Source: Mycobacterium sp.
GTDB taxonomy: Bacteria; Actinomycetota; Actinomycetes; Mycobacteriales; Mycobacteriaceae
Length of the DNA stretch: 23,838 nt
NCBI GenBank assembly: GCA_025965815.1
Contig: JAOPWF010000545.1
Coordinates: forward strand, 1 to 23,838
Direction: 5' to 3'
Position numbers and translations under genes: made by a program. The notes beneath the pieces were generated by a model. It was not told the origin of the DNA. It saw nothing but the letters and a program-made list of their open reading frames with translations, and did no database searches. This document shows positions 15,401 through 23,838 of the stretch, in pieces; position 1 is the stretch's first letter; each line of letters starts with the position of its first letter.

Positions 15401-17354
15401 CGGCGTCGGCGAAGCGCTGTGCGCTGGCCTCCCGCTCCTGCGCCGTGGCCGGGTTGGCGATGGTCGGGTGCCGCGAAATCTTGAACTGGTAGATCCATAC
15501 CGGCAGCCCGTCGGGACGAGTGACGGTGAACGGTCGCTCTTCGAGCACCACCACGCCCATGCACTGCAGCATCGGCAGCAACTGGCTCAGCGACGCGGAG
15601 CGCCCACCCAGGTACCAGGTCAGCTGCGCGATGCCGTCGTCGCCGCCTTCGGAGAAGATCAGCTTGACCGAATCGTCCTGCAGCTCTTCGATGATCGCGA
15701 TGTCGTTGATCGCGTCCAGCGGCGCGACTGCCTGCTTGTAGACCTCCGGGAACGCCGAGGCGTAGTGCTCGGCGGCGGCCTGGTCGATGGACCCGGTCTG
15801 CACCGCACCGATGAGACGGTCGGCCCACGTCCGGGCGGCCTCGGTGAGCAGCGCCTGCACCCGCGTCCGGTTGGCGTCCGATGTGTCGATGGCCCGGCCG
15901 GTCCGGCCGTCAGGCAGCCTGACCGTGAAATGCACTAGCGCCCAAGGTGATTCACTGACCCGCGCGGTATACTCGATGCTTTTGCCGCCGAATTCGCGGA
16001 CCAGGATGTCCTGCATCTCCAGCCGGACCCCGGTGGTGTAGCGGTCGCGGGGCAGATAGACGAGGCAGGACACGAAGTGACCGAGCTGGTCGGCGCGCAG
16101 GAACAGCAGTGCCCGCCGCCGCGATCCCAGATCGACCACGGCCATCGCCATGGCCAACAGCTGTTCGGCGCTCAACGCGAAGAGCTCTGAGCGGGGGACG
16201 GTCTGGATGATGTCGAGGAGCAGCTGACCGGGATGGCCGGGGTCGCGGGCCGACAGCGCCAGTGCCTCGTGGACCCGGCGCTCGATGAGCGGTATCTCCA
16301 GCACGTTGGCGTTCATGGCGGCGACGGTGAACAACCCGACGAAGCGGTGTTCGATTACCTGCTCTCCGTCGTGCTCCCGGACCACGACGATGTAGGGGTA
16401 GGCGCCGTAGCGGAGGTAGCTCGGAATTGTGGCCTGCGCCAGCACCAACAGGTTGTCGCTGTCGGTGAGCTGCGGCAGGGCGTCCTTGCGCAGTCGCAGC
16501 ACGCCGAGCCGGCTTGACCGGTCGACGGTCGAGTGTCCGTCGCGAACGGGGCAGCGCTGATAGCCCAGTAATACGAAGTGCCCGTCGGCCAGCCAGCGCA
16601 GCAGCGCGGCGACGTCCTGCCGGTCGACACCGGGGAAGTGGCCCTCGGTGTCGAAGTCCAGATCGGCAGCCAGACCGCGCAGCGCGGAGGACATCGCCCC
16701 GGAATCGCGGGCGGCCTCACGGGCGTCGGCGAGAACGTTGGGCAGCAGGCGTTCGGCCTCGGCAACAGCCTTGGTGTCGACCGACGGCGACAGCTGGACG
16801 TGGAGCCAGGTTTCCAGCTCCCCGTCCGCCCCGTCGGGCACCACACCGTCGGAAACCGGCGCGATGTCGACGAGTTCCCCCGTGGAACTGCGGTGGACCC
16901 GGAACACCGGGTTCATGATCGCGACGTAGGCCACCCCGAGCCGGTGCAGCAGCACCGTGACGGAGTCCACCAGCATCGACGCGTGATCGGTGACCAGCTG
17001 CAGCGCGGGCCCGAAACCCTGTGGGTCGTCGGCGGTGTGAAACGCAACGCGGGTGTCGCCGGCGGGGCGGTGCCGTCCCAGCTGATAATGACCCGCCAGC
17101 AGCGCTGGCGATACCAGGGGCGTGCCGAGCTCGGATGTCGCAGCCGACTCAGCCGGCGCCGCCTCGGCGACGATGTCGTCGTCGGTCTCGGGAACCTCGC
17201 CGTGCGGGCCGCGGTACGTGCCGATATAGGCCGAGCGCAGGCTTTCCACCGCGGCCGGCGCCAGGTCCGACCAGTTGACCGTCCCGTCGAGACTGATGTC
17301 AATCCCCGGGTCGCTTCGCTCCTGCCCTCCGAAAGCCGTCGGATTCACCGTCAT
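12429..17354 (-). CDS. gdh: NAD-specific glutamate dehydrogenase, large (L_180) class
   Basis: A 1641-residue enzyme that converts glutamate and NAD+ to 2-oxoglutarate, ammonium and NADH. M. tuberculosis Gdh (Rv2476c) has about 1624 residues. The N-terminal half (to about residue 700) holds the ACT-like and helical regulatory regions of this class. The catalytic domain carries [33 protein letters not shown] with lysines K852 and K862, the cofactor-domain glycine motif [12 protein letters not shown] (1009-1020) and [11 protein letters not shown] (near 1120). The long helical C-terminal region follows. The ATG at 17354 is chosen over the longer frame because GGAG lies six bases upstream and the N-terminus then matches the family (MTVNPTAF). 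In mycobacteria this enzyme is controlled by the FHA protein GarA; that partner is outside this window. It is followed by GTGA-coupled thioesterase and hypothetical genes. Confidence 0.97.
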   Translation of the reverse strand: MTVNPTAFGGQERSDPGIDISLDGTVNWSDLAPAAVESLRSAYIGTYRGPHGEVPETDDDIVAEAAPAESAATSELGTPLVSPALLAGHYQLGRHRPAGDTRVAFHTADDPQGFGPALQLVTDHASMLVDSVTVLLHRLGVAYVAIMNPVFRVHRSSTGELVDIAPVSDGVVPDGADGELETWLHVQLSPSVDTKAVAEAERLLPNVLADAREAARDSGAMSSALRGLAADLDFDTEGHFPGVDRQDVAALLRWLADGHFVLLGYQRCPVRDGHSTVDRSSRLGVLRLRKDALPQLTDSDNLLVLAQATIPSYLRYGAYPYIVVVREHDGEQVIEHRFVGLFTVAAMNANVLEIPLIERRVHEALALSARDPGHPGQLLLDIIQTVPRSELFALSAEQLLAMAMAVVDLGSRRRALLFLRADQLGHFVSCLVYLPRDRYTTGVRLEMQDILVREFGGKSIEYTARVSESPWALVHFTVRLPDGRTGRAIDTSDANRTRVQALLTEAARTWADRLIGAVQTGSIDQAAAEHYASAFPEVYKQAVAPLDAINDIAIIEELQDDSVKLIFSEGGDDGIAQLTWYLGGRSASLSQLLPMLQCMGVVVLEERPFTVTRPDGLPVWIYQFKISRHPTIANPATAQEREASAQRFADAVTAIWQGRVEIDRFNELVMRAGLTWQQVIVIRAYAKYLRQTGFPYSQSHIESVLNANPHTARSLVELFEALFDPSDSPKHGDAQAAAAAVTADIDALVSLDTDRVLRSFASMIQATLRTNYFVTREDSARQQNVLSLKLNPDLIDEVPLPRPKFEIFVYSPRVEGVHLRFGHVARGGLRWSDRREDFRTEILGLVKAQAVKNAVIVPVGAKGGFVVKEPPLPTGPGNKAAATDRDATRTEGIACYRLFIAGLLDVTDNVDRTTGAVTAPPEVIRRDGDDAYLVVAADKGTATFSDIANDVAKSYGFWLGDAFASGGSVGYDLKAMGITARGTWESVKRHFREMGVDTQSQDFTVAGIGDMSGDVFGNGMLLSEHIRLFAAFDHRHIFLDPDPDAAATFQERRRMFELLRSSWVDYDKSLISEGGGVYSREQKSIPVTPQVRAALGIEDDVEEMTPPNLVRAILRAPVDLLFNGGIGTYVKAETESDADVGDRANDPVRANANQVRAKVIGEGGNLGVTSRGRIEFALNGGRINTDALDNSAGVDCSDHEVNIKILIDSLVTAGKVSAEDRTDLLLSMTDEVGSLVLADNADQNDLMGTSRVNAANMLNVYARQMKDLVTQRGLNRELEALPSDKEIRRRHDAGLGLTSPELATLMAHVKLALKEQLLATDMPDQEVFAARLPKYFPAELRDDFTPEIRAHQLRREIVTTMLVNDLVDTAGISYAYRITEDVGVSPVDAVRTFVATDAIFGVGDVWRRIRAADVPVAVSNRMTLDLRRLLDRAARWLLNYRPQPLAVGAEINRFAAKVTALTPRMSEWLRGDDRAIVEKEAREFASQGVSEDLAYTVATGLYQYSLLDIIDIADIVDRDAAEVADTYFALMDHLGADGLLTAVSGLPRDDRWHSLARLAIRDDVYGSLRALCFDVLAVGEPDETGEEKIAEWEHTNGSRVARARRTLNEIYEDDERDLATLSVAARQIRSMTRTSGTGTTG

Positions 17355-17436
17355 GGATCGCTCCTGACTCGCACCTGCGCACCGCCGTCGTTGGACGTCG
17401 CCGCCGGGGCGGCTCCGTGGTACGCAGGCGCCCACA

Positions 17437-19113
17437 CTAGTCGCGTGTGAGCCGGCGGTGGGTCACCCGGTGCGGACGGGCCGCCTCCAGCCCGAGCCGT
17501 TCGATTTTGTTTTCCTCATAGCCGCCGAAGTTGCCCTCAAACCAGAACCACTTCGCTTCGTTGTCGGAGTCGCCCTCCCAGGCCAGGATGTGCGTGCAGG
17601 TGCGGTCCAGGAACCACCGGTCGTGGGAGATCACCACCGCGCAGCCCGGGAACTGCTCCAACGCGTTTTCCAGCGATCCGAGCGTCTCGACGTCCAGGTC
17701 GTTGGTGGGCTCGTCCAGCAGGATCAGGTTGCCGCCCTCCTTGAGCGTCAGCGCAAGGTTCAGCCGGTTGCGTTCACCGCCGGAGAGCACACCCGCCGCC
17801 TTCTGCTGGTCCGGACCCTTGAATCCGAAGGCCGACACGTAAGCCCGAGACGGCACCTCGTTCTGGCCGACCTCGATGTAGTCCAGGCCGTCGGACACGA
17901 CTTCCCAGACGTTCTTTTTGGGGTCGATTCCCGAGCGGCTCTGATCGACGTAGCTGAGCCTGACGGTTTCGCCGACCTTGACGTCGCCACTGTCGGGTTG
18001 TTCGAGCCCGACGATGGTCTTGAACAGCGTGGTCTTGCCGACGCCGTTCGGTCCGATGACGCCGACGATGCCGTTGCGGGGAAGCGTGAACGACAGGTCC
18101 TTGATCAGCGTGCGGCCCTCGAAGCCCTTGTCGAGGTGGTCGACCTCGACCACCTGGCTGCCCAGTCGTGGGCAGGTCGGGATCTGGATCTCCTCGAAGT
18201 CGAGCTTGCGCGTCTTCTCCGCTTCGGTCGCCATCTCCTCGTACCGCTGCAGCCGGGCCTTGCTCTTGGCCTGGCGGGCCTTGGCGCCGGAGCGGACCCA
18301 GGCCAACTCGTCCTGCAACCGCTTCTGCAGCTTCTGGTCCTTGCGGCCCTGCACGGCCAGCCGCTCGGACTTCTTCTCCAGATACGTGGAGTAGTTGCCT
18401 TCGTACGGGTAGGCCCGGCCACGGTCGAGTTCCAGAATCCACTCGGCGACGTTGTCCAGGAAGTAGCGGTCATGCGTGACCGCCAGGATGGCGCCCGCGT
18501 AACTGGCGAGGTGTTGCTCCAGCCACTGCACGCTTTCGGCGTCGAGGTGGTTCGTCGGCTCGTCGAGCAGCAGCAGATCGGGTTTGGACAGCAGCAGCTT
18601 GCACAACGCCACCCGGCGCCGCTCGCCGCCGGACAGATGGGTTACCGGTTCGTCGGGCGGCGGGCAGCGCAATGCGTCCATCGCCTGCTCGAGTTGGGAG
18701 TCGACGTCCCAGGCATCGGCGTGGTCCAGGTCCTCCTGCAGCCTGCCCATCTCCTCCATGAGCTCGTCGGAGTAGTCGGTGGCCATCAGCTCGGCCACTT
18801 CGTTGAACCGGTCGAGCTTGACCTTGATCTCGCCGAGGCCCTCCTCGACATTGCCGCGAACGGTCTTCTCCTCGTTCAGCTCCGGTTCCTGCATCAGGAT
18901 GCCGACCGTCGCCCCGGTGGCAATGAATGCGTCGCCGTTGTTGGGCTTGTCCAAGCCGGCCATGATCCGCAGGACGCTCGACTTGCCCGCCCCGTTGGGG
19001 CCGACAACGCCGATTTTCGCTCCCGGAAGGAAGTTCAGGGTGACGTCGTCAAGGATGACCTTGTCGCCGTGGGCCTTGCGGACCTTCTTCATCGTGTAGA
19101 TGAACTCAGCCAT
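17437..19113 (-). CDS. ettA: ABC-F translational factor, EttA type (energy-dependent translational throttle)
   Basis: A 558-residue cytoplasmic ABC-F ATPase, the same length I recall for M. tuberculosis Rv2477c. Such proteins bind the ribosomal E site and gate the first elongation steps according to ATP level. There are two ABC domains and no membrane part. Domain 1: Walker [10 protein letters not shown] (38-46), signature LSGGE (160-164), Walker B ending in D184/E185. Domain 2: Walker [10 protein letters not shown] (354-362), signature LSGGE (443-447), Walker B with D467/E468. The EttA arm lies in domain 1 (about 95-135), and the P-site interaction linker with its charged [14 protein letters not shown] stretch is at 248-261. 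The ATG at 19113 starts the universal MAEFIYTM. The upstream Shine-Dalgarno-like AGAAAGG is rather far (14 bases). gdh follows 82 bases later. Confidence 0.95.
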   Translation of the reverse strand: MAEFIYTMKKVRKAHGDKVILDDVTLNFLPGAKIGVVGPNGAGKSSVLRIMAGLDKPNNGDAFIATGATVGILMQEPELNEEKTVRGNVEEGLGEIKVKLDRFNEVAELMATDYSDELMEEMGRLQEDLDHADAWDVDSQLEQAMDALRCPPPDEPVTHLSGGERRRVALCKLLLSKPDLLLLDEPTNHLDAESVQWLEQHLASYAGAILAVTHDRYFLDNVAEWILELDRGRAYPYEGNYSTYLEKKSERLAVQGRKDQKLQKRLQDELAWVRSGAKARQAKSKARLQRYEEMATEAEKTRKLDFEEIQIPTCPRLGSQVVEVDHLDKGFEGRTLIKDLSFTLPRNGIVGVIGPNGVGKTTLFKTIVGLEQPDSGDVKVGETVRLSYVDQSRSGIDPKKNVWEVVSDGLDYIEVGQNEVPSRAYVSAFGFKGPDQQKAAGVLSGGERNRLNLALTLKEGGNLILLDEPTNDLDVETLGSLENALEQFPGCAVVISHDRWFLDRTCTHILAWEGDSDNEAKWFWFEGNFGGYEENKIERLGLEAARPHRVTHRRLTRD

Positions 19114-19141
19114 TCCGCAGTGTTGCCTTTCTGGTCTTTTG

Positions 19142-19215
19142 GTGGTGTTGCTCGCGGACCATCCTAGGCGTGGCGGCCCGGCCGACCCGCCGGCGTGGCC
19201 CGCGAGCAACACCAC
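19142..19215 (-). terminator. 16-bp perfect inverted repeat between ssb and ettA
   Basis: The arms 19142-19157 and 19200-19215 are perfect complements (GTGGTGTTGCTCGCGG and its inverse) around a 42-base GC-rich loop that contains further small stems. In the RNA the hairpin begins one base after the ssb stop codon and ends 28 bases before the ettA ATG. It could end or partly attenuate the ssb transcript, or stabilise its 3' end. No U tract follows. Confidence 0.6.
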
Positions 19216-19216
19216 G

Positions 19217-19726
19217 CTAGGCCGACAGGGGTAACGCCTTGCGCCCGACGGTCGCCTCGATCTCGGCCGGCTCGGCGTCGACAGCGGACGGGTCGTCTCC
19301 GGCGGACACCGGGTCGTTCGCCTGCTCGGCCGCCGCCTCGTCGGCGTTGCCGGCCTCGTCGGCACCGGTGTAGCGGGACTTCTCAATCCGCACGATGGTT
19401 CGCGAAAGGTCAGGACCAACGGATGTGGCGCGCATCTCCAGTGACGATCTGCGCACGCCGTCGCGGTCCTCGTACTCACTGGTGTACACGGTTCCAACAA
19501 CAATCACCGGCGCACCCTTCCCCAACGCCGCCCCGACCCCGGTGACCAGCCGGCCCCAGCAGTTGACCGTGATGAACAACGAGTTGCCGGCCTCCCAGGT
19601 GCCGTCACCGGTGCGGCGCCGCGAATTGCTGGCCACCCGAAATTTGATGACCTCCTGGTCGCCGACGGTGCGGCGCTTGGGATCGGTGACGATGTTGCCG
19701 ACCACGGTGATGGGTGTCTCGAACAT
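19217..19726 (-). CDS. Single-stranded DNA-binding protein paralogue (SsbB-like, Rv2478c-like)
   Basis: A 169-residue protein with one N-terminal OB fold (residues 1-110): ITVVGNIVTDPKRR, then KFRVASNSRRR, then SLFITVNCWGRLVTGVGAALGKGAPVIVVGTVYTSEY. This is the bacterial SSB pattern. The C-terminal 60 residues are acidic and low in complexity but end in RKALPLSA, lacking the DDDIPF-type acidic tip through which the replicative SSB recruits partner enzymes. This and the location next to ettA mark it as the second mycobacterial SSB rather than the rpsF-linked essential one. The ATG at 19726 is backed by GGAAGG eight bases upstream. It is divergent from allophanate hydrolase, and the 219-bp spacer should hold its promoter. 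Confidence 0.92.
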   Translation of the reverse strand: MFETPITVVGNIVTDPKRRTVGDQEVIKFRVASNSRRRTGDGTWEAGNSLFITVNCWGRLVTGVGAALGKGAPVIVVGTVYTSEYEDRDGVRRSSLEMRATSVGPDLSRTIVRIEKSRYTGADEAGNADEAAAEQANDPVSAGDDPSAVDAEPAEIEATVGRKALPLSA

Positions 19727-19783
19727 TGGTATTTCCTTCCATTCGGTTGCGATCTTGTTTTGAGCTGGCGGCCGGGTCCGGAA

Positions 19784-19805
19784 CCGCCCGGGCTATCCCG
19801 GGTGG
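19784..19805. other. GC-rich hairpin in the ssb/allophanate hydrolase spacer
   Basis: CCCGGG, four bases, CCCGGG (19787-19802) can pair, extended to nine pairs including one G-U. It lies about 60 bases upstream of the ssb ATG and may be part of the ssb leader or promoter. Apart from this and the -10 candidate at 19933-19938 nothing is seen in the spacer. Confidence 0.3.
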
Positions 19806-19932
19806 CACCCGCCCGTCGTGGTGCTTCCCAATTCACCGCACAGCGCCGACAACGGGGACCGTGCCGCGTTTCACATGGGCCGCCCTGTGGATGAATGACG
19901 CACTGTGAATAGCGGCCCTCAACCGCGGCACC

Positions 19933-19938
19933 TAGGTT
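19933..19938 (+). promoter_or_regulatory. Candidate -10 element for a leaderless allophanate hydrolase transcript
   Basis: TAGGTT fits TAnnnT and lies seven bases before the ATG at 19946, so transcription would begin on the start codon. No Shine-Dalgarno sequence is present. This also argues for the ATG over the in-frame TTG at 19937. Confidence 0.5.
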
Positions 19939-19945
19939 GATCGCC

Positions 19946-21574
19946 ATGACGGTGTGGATCAGCCGAAGAGCAGAGGCCGCAATCGCCGCGGACATGGCGC
20001 AGAGCCGCCGTGAATGCGGCGCACTGGCCGGGGTGCGCCTGGCGGTCAAGGACAACGTCGATGTCGCCGGCCTTCCCACGACCGCGGGCTGCCCGGAGTT
20101 CGGATATCAGCCCCCGCACGACGCCGCCGCCGTCGCGGCCCTGCGCGCGGCAGGAGCGGTCGTCGTCGGCAAGACCAACCTGGACCAGTTCGCCACCGGA
20201 CTGGTGGGTACCCGGTCGCCGTACGGCGCGGTGCCTGACAGCCGACGTCCGGAGTACATCAGCGGCGGATCGAGTTCGGGATCCGCCGTGGCGGTCGCCG
20301 CTGGTGAGGCGGACATTGCAATCGGGACCGACACCGCGGGTTCGGGACGCGTGCCCGCCGGCCTGCAAGGCGTCGTCGGCATCAAGCCGACGGTCGGTGT
20401 GGTGAGCGTCGACGGTGTCGTGCCGGCCTGCGAGTCCTACGACTGCGTGACGATCCTCGCCCGCGACATGAGTTCGGCCAACGCGGCGATGGGCGTGATG
20501 GCGGCCGGTGCGCCGGATCGACCGTGGCCGTCGAACGTCCGGTTCGCGGCCCCGCCCGCCCCGGTCGTCGCCGTGCCGCGCGAGCTGCCGGGGCTCGACG
20601 ACACCTGGCGCGAGGCGTTCGACAAGGCGGTGGCCGCGTTGTCACGGGCCGGCGCGCGGATCGTCACGGTGGAACTCTCCCCGTTCCTCGAGGCGGCGAG
20701 GCTCCTCTACGACGGTGCACTGGTCAGCGAACGCTATGCGGCTGTGGGCGAATTCATCGACGCGAATTCCGACGCCGCGCTGGATCCGACGGTGGCCAAG
20801 ATCGTCACCGGAGCGCGGGAGATTCCGGCGCACCGCCTGGTCCGCGATCGTCGCGAGGTCCAACGGCTGCGCCGGATCGCCATGGAGTCACTCGACGGCG
20901 TCGACGCCCTGATGGTGCCGACCGCTCCGATGCACCCGCGGATCGACGACGTGGCGGCCGACCCGGTCGGGGTGAACTCGAAGCTGGGCACCTACACCAA
21001 CTTCTGCAATCTCTTCGACATGTGTGCCGTCGCGGTCCCGTCAGGTACAGCCGGCGAGTCGCAGTTCGGCGTTACGGTGCTGGCCCGTGCGTTCGAGGAT
21101 GCCGTCGCACTGGATGTCGCCGCCCTGGTGACGGGGGTCCCCGCGCCGCAAGATATTTGGCCCCTCGAAACCGCGGAGTCCGTCCAGGTGGTGGTGTTCG
21201 GTGCGCACCTTCGTGGCGGGCCACTCGCGCATCAGCTCACCGATGTCGGTGCGCGCTGGGCCGGTGAGTTGCTGACCTCGCCGCGCTACCGGATGACCGT
21301 CCTGGACACCGTGCCCGCCAAACCCGCCATCACCCGCGTCGCCGAAGGCAGCACGGGAACGGCGCTCCTGGGCCATCGGTGGCTGCTCTCCCCTGCCGCG
21401 CTGGGCCGCTTCCTGACCGCGCTGCCGGCACCCATGCAGCTCGGCAAGGTCGAATTCGACGACGGCACCTGGCGAACCGGGTTCGGTTGCGATGCGGCCG
21501 CGGGGGCCACCGGAGTCGACATCAGCTCCTACGGCAGCTGGCCCGCCGCCGTCGCGGCCGGCGCGGTCGGCTAG
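19946..21574 (+). CDS. atzF: Allophanate hydrolase
   Basis: A 542-residue two-domain enzyme. The N-terminal amidase-signature domain has the Ser-cisSer-Lys triad: K35 in AVKDN, S109 in GGSSSGSA and nucleophile S133 in DTAGSGR, with the 24-residue spacing of the two serines typical of the family. The C-terminal domain (from about 405, VQVVVFGAHLRGG, to VDISSYGSWPAA) is the one specific to allophanate hydrolases and separates it from ordinary amidases. The family cleaves allophanate to ammonia and carbon dioxide, usually the second step of ATP-dependent urea breakdown after urea carboxylase, or the last step of cyanuric acid breakdown. No carboxylase or permease gene is visible here, so the partner lies elsewhere or the substrate differs. 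The gene is divergent from ssb and converges on the CopD-CtaG gene with six bases between stops. Confidence 0.9.
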   Translation: MTVWISRRAEAAIAADMAQSRRECGALAGVRLAVKDNVDVAGLPTTAGCPEFGYQPPHDAAAVAALRAAGAVVVGKTNLDQFATGLVGTRSPYGAVPDSRRPEYISGGSSSGSAVAVAAGEADIAIGTDTAGSGRVPAGLQGVVGIKPTVGVVSVDGVVPACESYDCVTILARDMSSANAAMGVMAAGAPDRPWPSNVRFAAPPAPVVAVPRELPGLDDTWREAFDKAVAALSRAGARIVTVELSPFLEAARLLYDGALVSERYAAVGEFIDANSDAALDPTVAKIVTGAREIPAHRLVRDRREVQRLRRIAMESLDGVDALMVPTAPMHPRIDDVAADPVGVNSKLGTYTNFCNLFDMCAVAVPSGTAGESQFGVTVLARAFEDAVALDVAALVTGVPAPQDIWPLETAESVQVVVFGAHLRGGPLAHQLTDVGARWAGELLTSPRYRMTVLDTVPAKPAITRVAEGSTGTALLGHRWLLSPAALGRFLTALPAPMQLGKVEFDDGTWRTGFGCDAAAGATGVDISSYGSWPAAVAAGAVG

Positions 21575-21580
21575 CGGCGG

Positions 21581-23599
21581 TCAATGAGGGCGCTGTCTGG
21601 ACGGGCTGTCCCGGCGCGCGAGTTCGGCGAGCATCGCGTTGTAGGCGGCCAGATCCGCGTCGTGGTCGCGTTCCGCCGCGCGGTCCGTTCGCGTCGCGGT
21701 GCGCTGGTCGCTGCGCCGCCACTGGATCAGCAAAGCGATCAGCACAATGACCAACGGTATTTCGCCCGCCGCCCACGCGATGCCGCCTCCGAGCCGCTGA
21801 TCACCGATCAGATCGGTATGCCAGCTCAGGTGCAGGGAGCGGTAGAACGTCTCGCCGAGCACCGTCTGGGTGGCCATCAGCACCACCCCGAAGAACGCGT
21901 GCAACGGCAGCGATGCGAAGACCATCCCGAGTTTGGTCAGCGGTTGCATCGGGCGCGGCGTGGGGTCGATGCCGATCACCACCCAGTAGAAGAGGTAACC
22001 GCTCAGCAGGAAGTGCGCGTTCATCGCCACGTGGGCGGCGTGGTTGTCGACGGTGGCGGTGAAGATGCCGCCGAAGTACAGACCGTAGAACCCGGCCACG
22101 AACAGCGCGGTGGCGATGAACGGATTGGTGAAGAACTGCGAGATCCTGCTGTGCAACGCCGACAGCAGCCATTCGCGTGGGCCTGGCGGCTCGTCGCGCC
22201 CGGCGGCCGGTAGGGCCCGCAACGCCAGCGTCACCGGCGCACCCAGCGTGAGCAGGATCGGCACCAGCATCGAGAGCAGCATGTGCGCCACCATGTGCAT
22301 GCTGAACATCGCCGGCATGTATTTGCCAACACCCGACGACGTCGTTACCAGCAATACCGCACAACCGGCCAGCCAGGCTGCGGTCCGGCCCGCGGGCCAC
22401 GCATCACCACGTCGGTATAGCCGGCGCACGGCGACCAGATAGACGAGCGCCATCACGATCGCCGCGGTGCCGAAGACGAGGTCGAAGCGCCAGTCGAACA
22501 GCACCCTGGCCACCGTCGGCGGGCCCGCGAAGTCGTAGCCGATGGCCACCTCGGTGATGCTCGGCTCGGAGGATTGCGGCGCGGGTGGGGGCGTGCGGCC
22601 GAGGCCGACGGCGATCCCGAAGGTCGCACCGAACACCGCGGCTTCGACAAGGGCCAGCCGGATAAACGGTCCGGGGGCGGCGCTGTCTGCCTGCAACGCG
22701 GCGACCCCGGTTCTGCGTTGGCGCCAGCCGATGACGCCGAGCCCGCACAGCGCGGTGACCTTGGCGATCACCAGCCAGCCGTATTCGCTGTGCACCAGGT
22801 CGGGGATCCGGATGCGTACCAGCGCGTTGACGACGCCGCTGATCGCCATCGCCACGAAACACCAGCCGGCGACGGCCGAGAATCGCCGGGCCGCCAGGTC
22901 GGCATGCTCGCCACCGCGCAGTGCGTGCGCCAGCAGCGCCAGCAGCCCTCCTGCCCACAACGACGCGGCCAGCAGATGGATCAGCAGGCTGTTGGTGGCC
23001 AGATCATGGGCGCCGCCGGCGGAGCTGTGCCCGGTCAGCGCGAGCGGCAACATCGTGATCAGTGAGCCGGCCAGCAGCAGCGGCGTCCAGGACCACCGCA
23101 GCACCGGCAGGCTCGCGATGGTCACCGCCGCTGCCAGGAATGCGGTCCAGCGCCAGGCTCCCGCGACGTCGATGAGGCCGGCCAGTGACCAAATGGTTGC
23201 GGGGTTCAGGTGATCGAGCAGCGGCTGACCGGAGACGTCGGAGATGGTCAGCGGTACAAGCAGGGCTGCACATACCGCCCACACCCCCGAGGCCACGGTG
23301 CCCAAGCGCAACGAACGGTATCCCGCGGCATCGAGGACACCGGTTGTCTGCGGTGGCACAAAGAACGCTGTGAGTAGGAAAGATCCGGTCGCTATCACAG
23401 CGGCGATCTCGCCGGCGGCCCGCACGAAAGGCAGTCCGTAGGTGGTGACTGGACCGGGGTCGGGTAGCCCGGTGGCGGTGAGCGCGTCCGCCAGCGACAG
23501 CGCCCCGATCCCGGCGGCGGTGGCACCGGCCAGCACCGCGACGCCGGCCAGCACCGGCCAGACCGCTGTGCGCTTCGCCGTGGGCGGGGCAACCGTCAT
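21581..23599 (-). CDS. CopD-CtaG fusion membrane protein (copper handling / cytochrome c oxidase assembly)
   Basis: A 672-residue polytopic membrane protein similar in layout to M. tuberculosis Rv0102 (about 661 residues). The N-terminal half is a CopD-like copper-resistance domain with several helices and the segment HSSAGGAHDLATNSLLIHLLAASLW. The C-terminal half is a caa3_CtaG-type domain with Met/His-rich helices: MFSMHMVAHMLLSM, NHAAHVAMNAHFLLSGYLFYW and SLPLHAFFGVVLM. The role is delivery or binding of copper for cytochrome oxidase maturation; this is family knowledge and unproven here. The tail ends in a cytoplasmic DADLAAYNAMLAELA segment. The ATG at 23599 is preferred to one 13 codons upstream, since a TAnnnT box lies six bases before it and the hydrophobic N-terminus follows directly. 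It could functionally pair with the probable CtaJ far to the left, but they are not linked in an operon. Confidence 0.9.
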   Translation of the reverse strand: MTVAPPTAKRTAVWPVLAGVAVLAGATAAGIGALSLADALTATGLPDPGPVTTYGLPFVRAAGEIAAVIATGSFLLTAFFVPPQTTGVLDAAGYRSLRLGTVASGVWAVCAALLVPLTISDVSGQPLLDHLNPATIWSLAGLIDVAGAWRWTAFLAAAVTIASLPVLRWSWTPLLLAGSLITMLPLALTGHSSAGGAHDLATNSLLIHLLAASLWAGGLLALLAHALRGGEHADLAARRFSAVAGWCFVAMAISGVVNALVRIRIPDLVHSEYGWLVIAKVTALCGLGVIGWRQRRTGVAALQADSAAPGPFIRLALVEAAVFGATFGIAVGLGRTPPPAPQSSEPSITEVAIGYDFAGPPTVARVLFDWRFDLVFGTAAIVMALVYLVAVRRLYRRGDAWPAGRTAAWLAGCAVLLVTTSSGVGKYMPAMFSMHMVAHMLLSMLVPILLTLGAPVTLALRALPAAGRDEPPGPREWLLSALHSRISQFFTNPFIATALFVAGFYGLYFGGIFTATVDNHAAHVAMNAHFLLSGYLFYWVVIGIDPTPRPMQPLTKLGMVFASLPLHAFFGVVLMATQTVLGETFYRSLHLSWHTDLIGDQRLGGGIAWAAGEIPLVIVLIALLIQWRRSDQRTATRTDRAAERDHDADLAAYNAMLAELARRDSPSRQRPH

Positions 23600-23605
23600 G
23601 TCTCC

Positions 23606-23611
23606 AGCGTA
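23606..23611 (-). promoter_or_regulatory. Candidate -10 element for the CopD-CtaG gene
   Basis: On the minus strand TACGCT fits TAnnnT, six bases upstream of the ATG. GGAG lies only two bases from the ATG, too close for good ribosome binding, so leaderless or very short-leader expression is favoured. Confidence 0.4.
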
Positions 23612-23838
23612 TGGCCTGCCAAGACAGCGCCTCGGCACGGCAGATCGGACCTGTCACGATTTATCGACAATCGTCCGGATAGTGGAGTGAATAGCCGACT
23701 GTCCCCATCGCGCCTCCAAATTTGATTTTGCGGAATAGCGAATTACCACACCGTGATACGGCCGTTTGCGACGCATCGTGTGCGTGCGTTGTAGCATTCG
23801 CCCTTCAAGATCGGCGCCGTTGCCCCGCTAATCGACGC
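23612..23838. other. Right end of the window, no gene seen
   Basis: No convincing reading frame, RNA gene or strong repeat is visible. The stretch is relatively AT-rich near 23660-23760 and probably holds promoter sequence for the CopD-CtaG gene and for whatever lies beyond the window. Confidence 0.5.

Noticed and set aside
17355..17436. GCCGC/GCGGC small hairpin between ettA and gdh as a terminator
   Set aside because: Only five pairs with a short loop in very GC-rich DNA; expected by chance.
17458..19167. 569-residue forward reading frame
   Set aside because: It is the antisense frame of ettA with the same biased composition; the ABC-F motifs on the other strand are decisive.
23766..23797. 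Possible rightward promoter (TTGCGA and TAGCAT)
   Set aside because: The spacer is 20 bases, longer than usual, and no downstream gene is visible inside the window.

Overview
The window is high-GC actinobacterial chromosome, almost certainly a Mycobacterium or Mycolicibacterium species. The evidence is gene order. pepN, a DUF5130-type gene, a small membrane gene, an HNH gene, glbO, aglA, a conserved hypothetical, a hotdog thioesterase, the giant NAD-glutamate dehydrogenase, an ABC-F factor of EttA type and an SSB paralogue follow the order I recall for M. tuberculosis Rv2467 to Rv2478c. GTG starts, GTGA stop/start overlaps and apparently leaderless promoters also fit.

Left part (1-6215): the C-terminal two thirds of aminopeptidase N runs rightward and converges, with one base between stop codons, on a leftward group: HNH protein, a probable CtaJ cytochrome oxidase subunit, DUF5130 protein. 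Next is a decayed stretch (3185-4127) holding the start of an FAD/NAD(P) oxidoreductase fused by deletion to the end of an ECF41-type sigma factor, with two single-base frameshifts. Rightward glbO and aglA follow as a likely pair.

Middle part (6216-11302): an accessory insert absent from the M. tuberculosis order. It begins with a long palindrome at the aglA end, then carries leftward genes: a GNAT/autoinducer-synthase-like acyltransferase candidate, a LolD/MacB-type ATPase with a tandemly duplicated tail, and a large two-module FtsX/MacB permease broken by one in-frame amber codon. A hairpin that could hide the ATPase ribosome binding site lies between the first two. About 750 bp of apparently non-coding, repeat-containing DNA precedes the acyltransferase. 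This cassette is the best candidate here for an undescribed system: a small-molecule acylation step joined to an exporter. That role is inference.

Right part (11303-19726): a leftward housekeeping run, ssb paralogue, ettA, gdh, thioesterase, conserved hypothetical. The last three are joined by 4-base GTGA overlaps, and a 16-bp perfect inverted repeat separates ssb from ettA. Divergent from ssb is a rightward allophanate hydrolase without a urea carboxylase partner in view. It converges on a leftward CopD-CtaG fusion membrane protein for copper handling and cytochrome oxidase assembly. No rRNA, tRNA, CRISPR array, transposase or origin was seen.
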